In this document: positions 34,001-46,100 of the stretch, one piece after another | How the letters are laid out: every line of letters starts with the position of its first letter | Position numbering within the stretch: the stretch's first letter is position 1 | Notes under the pieces: generated by a model | Seen by the model: only the letters and a program-made list of their open reading frames with translations | What the model was told of the DNA's origin: nothing | Databases searched by the model: none | Source of the DNA: Monocercomonoides exilis | Lineage: Eukaryota; Preaxostyla; Oxymonadida; Polymastigidae | DNA: 64,000 bases | Reading direction: 5' to 3' | Assembly (NCBI GenBank): GCA_001643675.2 | Contig: LSRY02000024.1 | Span: 932,001-996,000 of the forward strand | Position numbers and translations under genes: made by a program

Positions 34001-35794
34001 ATCGCTTTGACCGTAAATTGCATAAGTGTTGACTCCACAATCAAATCTATTTGTTTCAATTGTTGTTCCGCTGAATATCTCCACATCAGTTACAATGCCT
34101 GGAATTAGCTGAGTAAGACAACGACTGATCGTGCTGCATGCATGAGATTCATCCAGCCCACATGCATATGTGTCTTTAGCATTGGGCTCTGTTTGGGCTG
34201 ATGAGACATATCTGGTTCTTCCAAAATCGTTTCGAAGCCATTCACTTTTATCAGCAATTGAATCATAATCCGTGCTGACTCTATTTGATGTTTGTCTCGT
34301 CGAATAGCAGCTTAGGTCAATATTATTAGATGTTGAATCATGAAGGACAATATCGTGCCCTCCTTTCACGCAGGTATTATTGTGAAAAAAACAAAAATAA
34401 AACAAAATTCCATTATTATTCGTATTGATTTGTTGAAATACAGCACCTCCTCCACACATTGCAAAGCAATGACAAAATAAACAATTTGAAATGACAACTT
34501 TATCAGAAGGAACCCAATGAAGAATTGCTCCTCCTACACTATGTTCAGAACTATTGCATCGACAGTTATCAAAAAACGAATTAACAACGCACATTTTCTG
34601 TCTTTGAGTTTTTGTTTGATAAAGTGTAAATGCTCCTCCATCTTCATTAGATAAACAATTATAAAATAAACAATCGTTGACAACTGGTTGTGTATAAACA
34701 TTATCAAACATTATTCCTCCACTTCCACAGGAAGATATTGCTGCGGCATTGCATTCGACAAATGAAGAATGGAGCACAACACATTCTGCAATTTTCAATG
34801 CATATATTCCTCCTCCATTTGTGGAAGAAGCGTTGCATCTTGTGAATGAAGAATTTTCAACAGTCAGAATAGCATTTGCATTTTCATGAACATAAAGAGC
34901 ACCTCCTTGTGGTGCTGCGCAATCACTCCATTCACACAATGAAAAGGATTGACTTTCTGTTGTGTCTATTCGTTGTTTTCTTTCAAGTTCATTCGCCTCT
35001 CTTTTCCCAAAGTGTGAAGAAATATTTTTGCAAACAAACTCTTGTGAAGAAAAAGCTCCACTTGAAATCCCTCCTTCAAAGATATTCACACAAGAATAAA
35101 TGAGGCAGTTCTCCATCGAACTTCGAAAACACGAATGCTCCATCAGATAATCACTGCTTTTGAATGACTTCACAGAAATGTTCCTGAAGGCGCAGTCATT
35201 GATCTGTTCGTTTTTGCTCTTTCCTGAAACAAGAAAATAGTCCGAAGATGAGACAGCCAAATCTGCCATGATGCAATTTCTCAAAATGGCTGAATTGGGA
35301 CCATCAGATGAAAATACGAGACTGGAAGGGTTCAAATTCTTTTGGGGGATCAAAGTCATGTTTGTGAGGCAGATTGACCCACTTTGTAAATGAAACGGAG
35401 ATGCAGATTTTTGGCGTGAAATGCAGGAATCCATCATTATGCTTGATTTGCCTGTAATAAGAACAAATGGCGAGGAAGAATATTCAAGTGCCACATTTTT
35501 CAGTCCAACCGAAGAATTGAAAAATCCAAAAAATGTATTTATTGATGAAGATGCGCCGCTCTGCCACCTTATTCCCCAAAGATAAAGGTTAAGCTTGAGT
35601 TCATTAGCTTCTGTGTTTTTCGCAAGGAAATGTTCGTCTTCTATTCTGTTCCCATTCAAACAGGCTTGGAAATATTGGAAGCGCGAATCCGCGCTTGTGC
35701 CTTGATTTTCAAGCGAAGCAATCTGTGCGGCCTGTTTTCCTTCGATTTTCTCGGCTATGTACAAGCATGCAAAAAGAAACAAATGCACGCTCAT
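28054..35794 (-). CDS. Beta-helix receptor with cytoplasmic pseudokinase domain, one frameshift
   Basis: ATG at 35794, stop TGA at 28054. The frame is one continuous protein of about 2.58 kaa except for a 1-nt excess in a T/A run at 33067-33074. There the upstream frame (920 codons) ends at 33032 while the next frame continues the same repeat. Signal peptide MSVHLFLFACLY. The ectodomain is built of beta-helix blocks, each opened by a Cys-Gly...Pro-Cys motif: HCGIVQFPCLTM, ACGFSDYPCLSI and RCGEFSAPCRSL. The transmembrane helix (LLIVIVLVVMFLIVLIVSIV) is at about nt 29300-29360. The cytoplasmic part has RWKAPEL (APE motif, about nt 28425-28445), AFSIGMMLWGCL (F helix) and PEDRLEL. I find no VAIK Lys, HRD or DFG, so it is a pseudokinase. 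Likely surface receptor or adhesin; the ligand is unknown. The frameshift may be real or an assembly error. Confidence 0.82.
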
Positions 35795-36056
35795 CCAGAA
35801 TATATGTAAATTTTTATTGTTTGTAAAAAGTTATATCTATCAGAGATCTGAAGTACAAATTTTTCAGTTGGTATTTCTATGAAATGTTTAGGCAATTTAT
35901 TGTTTGTGTTGAACACTTTTTTCTTTTTGATGTCTGAAGTTTCCATTTTTATTAAGTGAAAGGAAAAACTTTTTTCGAAGAAAAGTGATTCAATTATCGA
36001 AATGTTCGATTTTTAATTATTATTTTTTAAAATATGACAAAACAAAAAAATCAATT
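33524..36056. repeat. Direct repeat copy B of the segmental duplication
   Basis: This is the second copy of positions 1-2532. It covers the N-terminal three quarters of the 920-codon part of the receptor plus about 260 bp of upstream DNA. It has six A at 34571-34576 where copy A has five. Confidence 0.95.
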
Positions 36057-36506
36057 CACAAAATAAGAAAAACTTATTTTTCTTTCGTTTTTTTCTTTTA
36101 TTCTTTCCTTTCTTTTGTTTGTTTGTTTGTTTGTTTAAAGTTCATGTTTTATTTCAATGTGGATCACATCTGCTATATTCATTGAATTATTTATTTATTT
36201 ATTTTTCAAAAAGAAATATCCATTATACATCTAATGAAGGATCGCTAATGTTTAAATGATTATACTCATTTGCATAAACCAAAATATTGAAATAAATCGT
36301 ACAACTAAGGTTCATTAAAAATAATTGTCAAACAAAATCACTATTCAAAACTAAAAATAATAAATTCCTCAAACAACAAGGAGTGTTTCGACAATGCAAT
36401 ATTTCCCCTAAAATGCTGCTTCAACTCCTTCGACACAAGCAGCATTTTCCAATGCATTCAGATGCAACTATCTGCATTCTTGCTCAAAGTGCTTTTGTTC
36501 CTTTCC
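36057..36506. other. Intergenic with simple repeats
   Basis: AT-rich spacer between the receptor promoter side and the end of the orphan gene. It contains a GTTT repeat (about 36115-36137) and a TTTA repeat (about 36185-36206). No gene is seen. Confidence 0.5.
36115..36137. repeat. GTTT tetranucleotide repeat
   Basis: Five to six perfect tttg units in the intergenic spacer upstream of the receptor gene. Confidence 0.9.
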
Positions 36507-38357
36507 TTAACAGATTCGTGTTCTAACAATTGGCTTGAGTGCCTCAAAAAGGTCGTACAGCCCCTCAGATTCACACTTACACCTGATGAAAGCAAGATCA
36601 TCGTAAAGTTTCAGTTCTCTTTGCCGATTCTTCTCTAACAAAGCACCAAATCCTGCTATTGCTTTTGCCTCATATTTTTCTCTTCGGACTTTCTCGCTCA
36701 AAGATTCATCTTCTTTTTCTTTGAATGGAGGATTCCAAACCGAATGACTATCAGACGAGCTTCGTGTTCTGTTTTCTTCCACTTTTTTGCTTTTCGTCAT
36801 TCTCCTCCCTGATGCCACACCACTCCGAGGGCGCCTGTTGATAGCAGTTACAGCCGATCGCTTTTCAATCAATGAGTTCACATATTCAATCTCTTGCTTC
36901 ATTTGCTGACGGTCATACTTGTCTTTTGTACCTCCGTTTCTTAGGAGCAATTGAAACGCTGTTCCTGCAAGCCCCGCAGCCACCTTTGGGCTGAGCATCA
37001 ACCTCATTCCTGAACCAACTTGCCCCAAGCCCATCATGCATATGATGTCATTCAGCATGCCATTTTCCACATGCTTTCGAGTGTCTTCCGCCTTGTCTGT
37101 TATGAAATCTGCTCCTGAAATATAAATATTATTTGCTATTGAGATGATTTTTTGAAGCCATGATGGCTTGTCAAGGGATCCGCTGACACTAACAACCTCA
37201 AAAATAGCAGAGTGCATCCTTTCTGATTGCATACTCATAATTTCTCTCTGCGTCTGATTGCGAATATATCCACCAGAATATGACGATAACCAATTCTTCA
37301 CTTCGTATACAACAAACGCCTCCTTTTCTTCGGTAATCATTTCGCTTTCAATCATTTCATCTTCTAATCTCGAAGAGTCGTCTGGAGCTAACTTATCCAT
37401 CCGCTTCTGATAATCGCTGTTGCTAACCTCAGCTCCTCTGCTTTTGCGCTGCTTTCTCCTCATTCGTTCCACATAATGACGGCACACAAGCGCAAGAGCA
37501 CGGAATGCATATCGCACTGTATCTTGTAATTCGTAAACAGGAAGAGGAGACAAGCTATAATGACCCTCAATTCCCTTCTTTCCAGTCCATTTTTGTACCA
37601 TTATAGATAAACAAACTGGATCGTTTTCATAGTTTTTTATAGGAACATTCGCAGACTTCGCCTCTTTTTCTTTGCTGATCCGATAATCACTCAGATAATC
37701 TGACATATAAAATGCAATAAATGCATTTTGCCTTCTTGCTGTGGCACTTTCGCTTCCTGCAAGTCTTAATTCGTGATAGACAACTTTGTTATACGCATCT
37801 GCGACGTACTGAGTCCAACGGCGCTGATCACTGATGCACAAATATCCTATAGCTGCTGCAACTCTTGTTGACTGTGCGCAAATGATTTCCGTTGATGTTG
37901 CATATTTCCATAGTTCCCCTTTCAGTTTTGCTTCACTTAATATGGTATAAAGACCTTTATAAGTATCACAATTTGGTTGAATAGCATTTCTCAAGCATAG
38001 ACGACCAATTATGTACACAATTTCTTCTCTTGAAGGGGATCCTAGTGGAAACGAACGATAATTATCAGCAAGATTCTCTATCACACTTTTTGAAAGCACG
38101 AGTTTCAATTCCGAAAAGGAAATTGTTTCAACAGATGTGTGCAAGGAATGCAAAAAAGAAGAAGAAATGGATGCAAAGCTCGATCGCTCCTTTACAATCG
38201 AAAGAGTCTTTTCATTTTGTTGATTTGTTTTTTCTTGACTCTTTTTTTCTGTTGAGCAATGCTTTGCTACAATATCCCTTTTGTTTACAGTAACATCCAT
38301 CATACGTTGCTTTCTTGAAATTACTGAAGTTCTGGTGCTTGGCCGTGAAACGTGCAT
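36507..38357 (-). CDS. Orphan 616-aa protein, function unknown
   Basis: One uninterrupted exon. I do not recognise the family. The N-terminal 60 residues are basic, Ser/Thr/Lys-rich and probably disordered. The middle (about 75-330) is mostly helical with evenly spaced hydrophobic residues (for example IIGRLCLRNAIQPN, QNAFIAFYMSDYLSDYR, AFRALALVCRHYVERM). A Lys/Arg-rich linker (about 500-560) precedes a last helical segment with Cys residues (AFIRCKCESEGLYDLF). There is no signal peptide and no membrane segment. The high complexity and even codon use argue for a real gene. The helical-repeat look could fit a scaffold, but that is only an impression. The ATG at 38357 is the first in frame after an AT-rich leader. 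Confidence 0.75.
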   Translation of the reverse strand: MHVSRPSTRTSVISRKQRMMDVTVNKRDIVAKHCSTEKKSQEKTNQQNEKTLSIVKERSSFASISSSFLHSLHTSVETISFSELKLVLSKSVIENLADNYRSFPLGSPSREEIVYIIGRLCLRNAIQPNCDTYKGLYTILSEAKLKGELWKYATSTEIICAQSTRVAAAIGYLCISDQRRWTQYVADAYNKVVYHELRLAGSESATARRQNAFIAFYMSDYLSDYRISKEKEAKSANVPIKNYENDPVCLSIMVQKWTGKKGIEGHYSLSPLPVYELQDTVRYAFRALALVCRHYVERMRRKQRKSRGAEVSNSDYQKRMDKLAPDDSSRLEDEMIESEMITEEKEAFVVYEVKNWLSSYSGGYIRNQTQREIMSMQSERMHSAIFEVVSVSGSLDKPSWLQKIISIANNIYISGADFITDKAEDTRKHVENGMLNDIICMMGLGQVGSGMRLMLSPKVAAGLAGTAFQLLLRNGGTKDKYDRQQMKQEIEYVNSLIEKRSAVTAINRRPRSGVASGRRMTKSKKVEENRTRSSSDSHSVWNPPFKEKEDESLSEKVRREKYEAKAIAGFGALLEKNRQRELKLYDDLAFIRCKCESEGLYDLFEALKPIVRTRIC

Positions 38358-38906
38358 GAATCAATTTTTGTTTATCAATATTAATAAATTATATTATGGT
38401 GTGTTAAATTGGTAAATGATTTTTTATAAAGCTTTATCTTTTTTCTATTCTAAAAAAAGAATGACAACAAAAATGACAGACAAACGCTAATGAGCTTAAA
38501 AGGTGAAGTTGAAATTGGCCTTTTGTGAAACGAAATTAAATAAAAAATAAAAGATAGTTATATACTTTAATATGTATTGAATGCTAAAAAAAATTAATAA
38601 TTAATAAAGAATAAGCTCTTTCGAGTAATTAAAAATATTCCTTATTTGTATTTGCAAAAGTTCACAATAAAAAAATGATTTCGAAATATAAATATCCGCT
38701 TATCTCAAAAATGTAAATTTTATATTTTCTGAAAAACAAATAAGATGAATTGCCAACAAGAATAAAATAATCAGTAAATATGAAACATAATAAAGATTTA
38801 ATATATTTTCTGTTTAATAATCGTTCTTACAAAGTTTCAATGCCCATAGTTATAGTCATCGAAACAAGTTGGACGATTAAACACTCAAAACAAAAAGTGA
38901 ATTAAT
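38358..38906. other. Intergenic spacer
   Basis: AT-rich spacer between the golgin 3' end and the start of the orphan gene, both on the minus strand. No gene is seen. Confidence 0.5.
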
Positions 38907-41898
38907 TTATTGAGATGTATTCGACTGAGATAAAAGAGCTTCTTGAGACTGAGACGGAAGAGGCAATGAACTTGAGGTGGAAGGTGCAGGTGATTGACTG
39001 CTGGCTGAGGAAGAGGAAGAAGAAGGTGCAATTGGCTGAGGTGGAGTTGCCATTGGAGAATTAGAAAAGGAAGAAGAACGCAGAGCAGAGGGCGAATGGG
39101 AAGGAGATGGTGTTGATAAAGTTGGGGTGAATGATGGAGAGAAAAGCTGCGCAGGCGAAGGAGAAGGCGTCGAAGATGGAAGAATATGAGCATTCATTGA
39201 ACCAGCTGCCTCAGATGCTTCAGAACCTATCTGATAACGAAGATTCTCAACATCTTTTCTCCTTTCGCCTTCAGCAGATTTCTCGTTTTCCTTCTGTTTT
39301 TCCCTTCCTCTCCCGCTGAACCATCCAAACGGATATCGACTTGCACTGCTTTCTTTCTTCTCTTTCTCATTTTCCCCTCTGTTTGTTGGAGTAGCTTTTG
39401 CCTCGCTTTCCCTCGATCCTTTTGGTGTGTGAAGTGCCGATTCGCTTCCCTTTCTCTTCATTGGCGATGGGCTTGACCCACCGAATTCGCTCCTCTCGCC
39501 GTATTCTCCCCTCTCTCTGCCTGTCCCCTGCCTCAGATCCACCAGCCCCACCATCGCCTTCTGCTCCTCCGTCCACCCGAGTATCCTCGACATCAGCACC
39601 AGCGTGTCGCGCGGAGCAGGCTTCAGGAAGTAGCTGAGAATGAGCGAGTTCACAACAGCCTTGTCCACTTTCTCTGCGGACTCTTCTTCATCCAGCTTGA
39701 TCGCCGCCCGCTGCAGCGCCTGCTCCATCGCCTTGCACTTCTCTGTCATCTCTGCCAGGCGCTGCTCCTGGTTGATTAGATTCGCCACGAGCGACTCCTG
39801 CCTCTGCAGCTGTGCAGTGACCGTGCGTATCTTGTCTTCCCTCTCTTTCAGCTGAATGAGCTGCTGCTGCTGCACATCGCGCAGCTCGCTCAGCTGGCTC
39901 ACCAGCCGCGTCTTCTCCAGCTGGAACTTCTCTTCCTCTTCCTTTCGCGTGCTGATCACAAGCTGCTGCAGGGTGGTGTTTGTCTTGCTCACATCCTCCA
40001 GCTCCTTCTGCATCTCCTCTTCTTTCTCTCCTCGCTTGCACAGCTCCTCCTTCAGCGCTTCACATTCATCTGCTTTTTCATTCAGCGAAGACTGAAGACG
40101 CTCTGCTTCTTTCTCTCTTTGAGAAAGAACGGTTTCTTGTGTCTCTGTTTGGAGATTGGCTGCCCGCAGCTCATCTTTCAAACTTCTGATGTGCTCATTC
40201 GATGATAAGAGGGAAGACTCTAAAACAGCAATCTAATTAGAAATAAGTGAAATTGTATATTTATTGAAGAGAAACACAAAGAAAATAAAAGTCAAATGCA
40301 TAATTGAAATTATTCAAAGAAAAAATTTTTATCAATATTCAAAAGTGTGAAAAAAGATAAATTTGTTAACCTTTTTCATTCATACCTTTTTTGTGGAAGA
40401 CTCTTCCTTCTTCTTCATCTCAGCCACAACTGCCTTAACCTTTGATATTTCCTCTTCTCTTTTTTCATTTCTTTTCTTTAATTCATCTTCCATTTCTTTG
40501 ATTCTCTTCTTCCCGTTCTCAGAATCTTCTCTGAACTGTTGCAGAAGTAGTTGTGACGATTGCTTCGATTGTTTAACAGCAGCAAGCGCATCCTGCTTTG
40601 ACTGAAGCAGTGTGTTGAATGCAGACGGCCAAAGAGCCGAAAACACAGCAAAAGAAGAAGCAAGCGAATTCAGAGGGATCTCTGGAAGCGCTTCTAAATT
40701 CTGAGTCGAAGTGTTAGAAGATATTGAATCAGTTGAGTTTGGAGTCGGAGAAGCAATCGAACTATCAGATTTTGAATCAGAAGTTGAAGGAGTGGATGAA
40801 TTAGATTTTTGGTTTTCAATTACTAAAGATATACTTTTCTTTTGATATTCTGGGAGGATTGCAAGTGAATGAAGAGATTTTTGATCTGCTTCATTCAGTT
40901 CTCCACATTTTTCATTCAACATAGCAATCCAGTCACAAATTGTATTTTGTATAGAATTTTTAACATCCTTTAATAATTGCTGTTCTTTATTTAGTTCAAT
41001 TTTATTCTTTTTGCTCTGAGAAATATTATTTAAACTTGGTTTATTTGCTTCGCTTGATGTAGCCGGTTCATCAACGTCGGATGATGTATTTTCATTTGAA
41101 CAAGAGTCATTTGAATTGTTTGGAATCATTTCATTTGGTTTGCTTTCATCATCTTCATTTGGAGCGTCTGAAGAATCCTGATAATCACTATCATCACATT
41201 TTTGAATAGTATCAGTAGGTTTTTCGTCCGTCTGTATACCTTCATCAAATGTCGTCAAAACTGCATGAGAGTAACCTTGATGCGTATCTGGTATAGCGGT
41301 ATCTTCTGTTTGTGTTGTAACATCACTACTTAAACAAATTTCCTTCTGTTTTTCTTCTTGAGCTGGAAAATCAGTCTGTGAAGCAGTATCTTCAAAAATG
41401 CTTGAAAGTTTTCCGTCTTTGCTTTCAAATTTTGCAAGAAGCTCAACGTTTTGCTTTTCAACTTGAGTTAGTTGATGTTGAAGCGCAACAAGTTTAGAAT
41501 ATTGTTCTTTGAAGTTTTTTCCAAGCCGTTCATGCTTTCCAGCAAGAACTGAATATTGTTCATCTTTAAGTTTAGAAGAGCTCTGCAATGATAAAAATTC
41601 TGCTTCCTTTTCTGCCATGAACTTTCCAAGCTAAAAAAAAAAAAGAAAAAACAATTGTTTTATTGAAAAATTTCGTAAGTAATAAAAATTGTTCAAATAC
41701 TTTTTCATTCAAAGTTGCGTTTGTCTTTTTTAATTCAATATTTTCGCGAATCATATTTTTTATAAGTCTCTCCTCTTCATCATCATCTTCGTCTTGTTCT
41801 TCATAGTTATCCCTCTTTCCTCCATCATTTTTTGTCACATTTTGAGCTATTGTTCCAATTCCTTTTCCTATTGAACCAATTTTCTCCCACATTGACAT
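38907..41898 (-). CDS. Golgin-like coiled-coil protein with GRIP-type domain
   Basis: Three exons: 41898-41701, 41630-40386 and 40232-38907, all in phase, about 922 aa. The introns are 70 nt (donor GTATTTG) and 153 nt (donor GTATGA). The start MSMWEKIGSIGKGIGTIAQ is a Gly/Ile amphipathic stretch like those that open several golgins. Long heptad-rich coiled coils fill most of the protein, with Asn/Ser/Asp-rich breaks in exon 2. Near the C-terminus, VVNSLILSYFLKPAPRDT followed by LVLMSRILGWTEEQK fits the GRIP pattern (two short helices before a FxxEE-like end), which binds Arl-type GTPases on trans-Golgi membranes. A Ser/Pro-rich tail of about 170 residues follows the GRIP region, which is unusual because GRIP is normally C-terminal. 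Vesicle tethering is inferred. It is divergent from the HMG gene, 104 bp apart. Confidence 0.7.
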
Positions 41899-42002
41899 AT
41901 GTGAGCCCAAACACAAAAAGTGTGTTTGAAATAATAAATAGTGGTACTTGATCAAGTTTCAAAGCTAATAAAACGGTTTGGAGGGAAATTATAAATTTGA
42001 TA

Positions 42003-43196
42003 ATGACAACGGTTTGCATATTATTTTATTTTAATGCAATTACAAAAAACAATAAGAGGTCAACAAAGACTCATTTGCCGAAAGATCCTCAAGCTCCAAA
42101 ACGTCCAAGTCCAAGTTTTTTATTGTTTGTTCAGCAGAAAAAAGATGAGATCTATCAAGATATTTTGCAAGAAAAAAGGAGGAATATGGAAGAAGCTGAA
42201 AGAGATGAAGAAAAGAAACGAGAAATAGAATTAATAATTCAGACAAAATCCCACAGACCAAGAGAAAAGAAAGAAAGAATAATTAAGAGTATTGAATTTC
42301 CTACGCAAAAAGAGGTTTTAAGAAAACTGGGAGAAATGTGGAGGATAATGAGCGCTGAAGAAAAGAAACCATATGTTGATGAAAACAGAGAATTAATGAA
42401 AAACTATCAACTTCTAAAGAAAGAATATGAAAATTCAGGTAGAAAAGCTGCATGGAAAGAACATCTTAAACAATTTGAAAAGCAGATTCCAGATCCGCAA
42501 CCAAAAAAGCCAGTTTGAATTTTAATAGAATAATTCAAAATTAATAATTTTTTATCATAATTTTTGATTTGCAACTAATGCAACAAGATACCCTCACGTA
42601 TGGTGATTACGCGAGCAATAATTTCATTTTTGAACGAAGTATTCATTTATTGGTTTTTTAAAAATTACTTTTAATTCATTTTTTTAAAGCAACCAGACAT
42701 TCAACAAATCAGCCTGAAGCTTGTACGAAAGCGTTTGGAGGAAAAATTTGAGGTGTCATTAGCATCAAAGAAAGATTTAATTGAGGAAACAGTTAAAATG
42801 CTTGGTGGATATTTGGCAGGTTCTGGAGAGGAAATTGCTGACAAGACGAAATCCTCGAAAAAGCCACAAAATATAAATCGAAAAAGTTTGAGCATTTTAA
42901 AAGAAAGCAAAGGATTAAAAATGAAAGAGGAGGAGGAAGAAATGGAAAAGGAACTTGCTTACGAAGATGAACGAGAAGAAGAGGAAGAAGAAGAAAGCAG
43001 AGCATTTGAAAACAGTAAAAAAGAGAGTTATGATGATGAAGCGTGGTCTGATGACGAAGAAGACGACGATGTTGTTCAAGATCCTGTTATTCTCTATGAG
43101 CACCCACAGTTCGATGAAGAGGACGATGAGGAAATGCACGAATTCCTTAAAGCGGAATGGAAGGCATATTCTTCAAAGAAGCAGTCACATTCTTGA
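42003..43196 (+). CDS. HMG-box protein with C-terminal DEK-C domain
   Basis: Exons 42003-42011, 42057-42512 and 42690-43196 give 323 aa. Exon 1 codes only MTT; intron 1 is 45 nt (GTTTGC, frame stays open if retained), intron 2 is 177 nt (GTTTGA). The HMG box starts DPQAPKRPSPSFLLFVQQKK and ends LGEMWRIMSAEEKKPYVDEN, but about 45 charged residues are inserted between helix 1 and helix 2. After intron 2, ISLKLVRKRLEEKFEVSLAS with KKDLIEETVKML matches the DEK C-terminal domain, a small DNA-binding helical fold. The tail is very acidic. Both modules bind DNA, so a chromatin or architectural DNA protein is likely. It needs no targeting signal beyond basic patches. Homology to the two modules is good; the exact role is unknown. 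Confidence 0.8.
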
Positions 43197-46100
43197 GCAA
43201 CAGTGATGTTACTGATGTTATTTGAATGTATTGATAAATGTTATTATAAGATGGCAATTTATTTCGCACAGAAGATAGAAGCATGGGTGCATAACCTTTG
43301 AAGCATAAATGCGAGGAAGATGCTGTTTTCTATGTGGATCCAGTGAAAACTCATTTTTTAAACAATAAATGCAATATTTTTTATTCTGTGGAAATTCAAA
43401 TGCTGAAGAGCATTAAATGTTATTTTTTCATTTGTTGATTTTGCAGAGATTCGTTTTCCTGCATTAACATCTATTTTTATTTTCTATTCTTTTATTTATG
43501 TATATATTTTTATTAAAAAAAGAAAAAGAAAATTTTATCCCCGATAAACTATTAGTTGTTGGATTGAAATAAAAACAAGCAAAAACTTCGGTGTTTAAAA
43601 ACCGTTAGAAACAGAATCGAACATCAAAAACGCAAAATCAAAAAAACTTCAATCATTTTTCAATAAAAGACGAATAACTCAAATAAGTCCTTCAAAAAGC
43701 TTAAATAAAAATTTGTAAACAAATGCTTTGAATGTTTAAAATAAAAAGTTCAGCAAAAAGCAGAAGCAAACAAAAAATATGAGAAATAAAGTTCAAAAAG
43801 AAAATATTCGTATGAGCTTTGGTGGAATGACTAAGATCGTAATGCGAGAAAGTATAATAAACGAAATGGAATAGTTCTGAAAGCAATTAACTTATTCGTA
43901 AAAATATCAAGCACATTATGTTAACAGAAATAAAAATAAGAATAAAAAGAAAGAGAGAAAGAGAGAGAAAGAGAAAGAGAGAAAGAAAGAAGAGAAAAAG
44001 AAAGAAAAACAAACAAAATAAACGCAAAGCATCAACATGTGAGGTACATTAAATACTCGGCTTTGTAGTGTATCGTTTTTCACAAAAAGCGACAAAAGCA
44101 ATCAAACAGAGGAATAATTGTAAGGATGAAGAACGAAAGCAAGCTGTGAAATCTGAAAGTTATGTGGATGAAAATAAATCGTATTTTTCCAAAAAAAATA
44201 AACAAAAAATTTATTTACAAATCGAATAATTGATTTGAACGGAAAAAATTGTTAATTCTTTGAGAAAACAAAACAAGAAAACAACTTTTGCATAACATTC
44301 AGAAAGAAATGTTAACCTTCTCACTTTTTTTCAAAGCACACGTAAGTTCTCTTTTCAAATTGAAAAACCTTCTTATCTGAACTTCAGGCAAAATAAAGAT
44401 TAGAAAACATCAGAAGATAAAATAAAGCAGAAAAAAAAGAGACAGAACGTAGAAAAACATGCATTCTGAAGAAACACAGAAATATATTTCCAATGAATTT
44501 TGGTATCGCACTTCATGTTAACAGATGAATGATTGTATTGACTGACAACTGTGAGCATATGAAAGCAAGACAAAACGAAACGCTGGACATAAAACATAAC
44601 TGATCTCTCTTGAATGCATATAAAGAATTATCAGATAAAAATTGAATAAGAGGCTGAAAACAAAAAGATAATTCCTTGGAGAAAAAAAGGTGAATAGTGC
44701 AAAAAGAAAATTTTTGATGAGCAAAAATAAAACTGGGAATAATGAAAACAGAAACTGATTGATTGTTAAAGAATTATGAGAAGATAAGAGCAAAGCAGTA
44801 ACACTCAGAAAAAGAAGCAAATAAAACATATGAAAAAATAACTTATTTTTTTTTATCTTTTGGCAACAATAAAAGCAGCTATGAACGAACCAAGTGAGCA
44901 CAACTAAACGCAAGCAAAGCACATACTTGCACAAAAAATGCGTCATGTGAGCAAAATGGAAATGATCAATCAAAAGAGATATGATTGTGATAACGCAACG
45001 ATCTTGAAGAACTGATTAGCAGAAAATAAATACAACTTGGCCGTTATGAGAATATGCACGAATGGTAAAATAAAAGTCACACAGCAGAAATAAACCATGG
45101 AAAACAAGGAAAACAAGAATGAACGATTGAATGAATGAATAACAGAAGATCAAAAAGAATTTAATTAAAAAGAAAAGAAAAAGAAAGAAAGTTAAAGAAA
45201 AATAAATACAGACAAAACGCCAAATAAAATTTAAAAAAAGTGCTTTATGAAAAAATAAACTAAAAAATAACTTCTTTTTTCAAAAGCACAAATATTTCCC
45301 TACACTTTGCAATTTACAGATAAGAACAAAAGAAACAGGCATAACCATCGTTAATGCATCGAACTCAACAAGAAAAATAAAAAATTATTAAATAAAAAAA
45401 CGAAATAAAATCTTCCGTTTACAAAAAATTCTTTTTTTCCAATAATGTTTGAAATCATTCAAAATCATTTCAACGTCCTTTCCTATCGTCCCATCTCCTT
45501 TTTCTGCAATTCTTTATAAATAATCACTTTTAATCCAACACTTCATCACAATTAAATACGACAGAATCCACATAACACACAAAAATGCATAAAGAAAATT
45601 CTAAGCTTCAACAGAATAACAAGCAACACTTAAATAAATACTCCTTCTTTGAAACCATCGAGCAATAAATCAAATAAAAGCAGAAAGAAGATGAAGAAAA
45701 CTTATAAAGAAAAAAATTTTTAACAGTCTTCAGATAAACATCAAACACAACTTTTCGACTGATGTTCATAAAACAATATGAAAGAAAATAAACATAAGAA
45801 CATAAGAACATTAGAGAAAGCAAGCAAACAAACGAATAACCTAACCAACTTAAAGACACAGGAAATGAGCATACTCACAGAAAGAAGACAGAAAAATATC
45901 TCGAAATTGTGCAAGTTAAAAAGGAAAAATTTACCTGAACAACATTCAGATGCAAAAAAGACTTGATCAAAATATCAAATAAAATGCTATCTCTTCACAT
46001 AACTTAAAGAAATAATGTTCAGCAAAAAGCTAATTATTAAGAAGGAAATAGAAAGAGAATGAAGAGAAAGAGAAATAATCTCCTTCACCATCGTCTTCTA

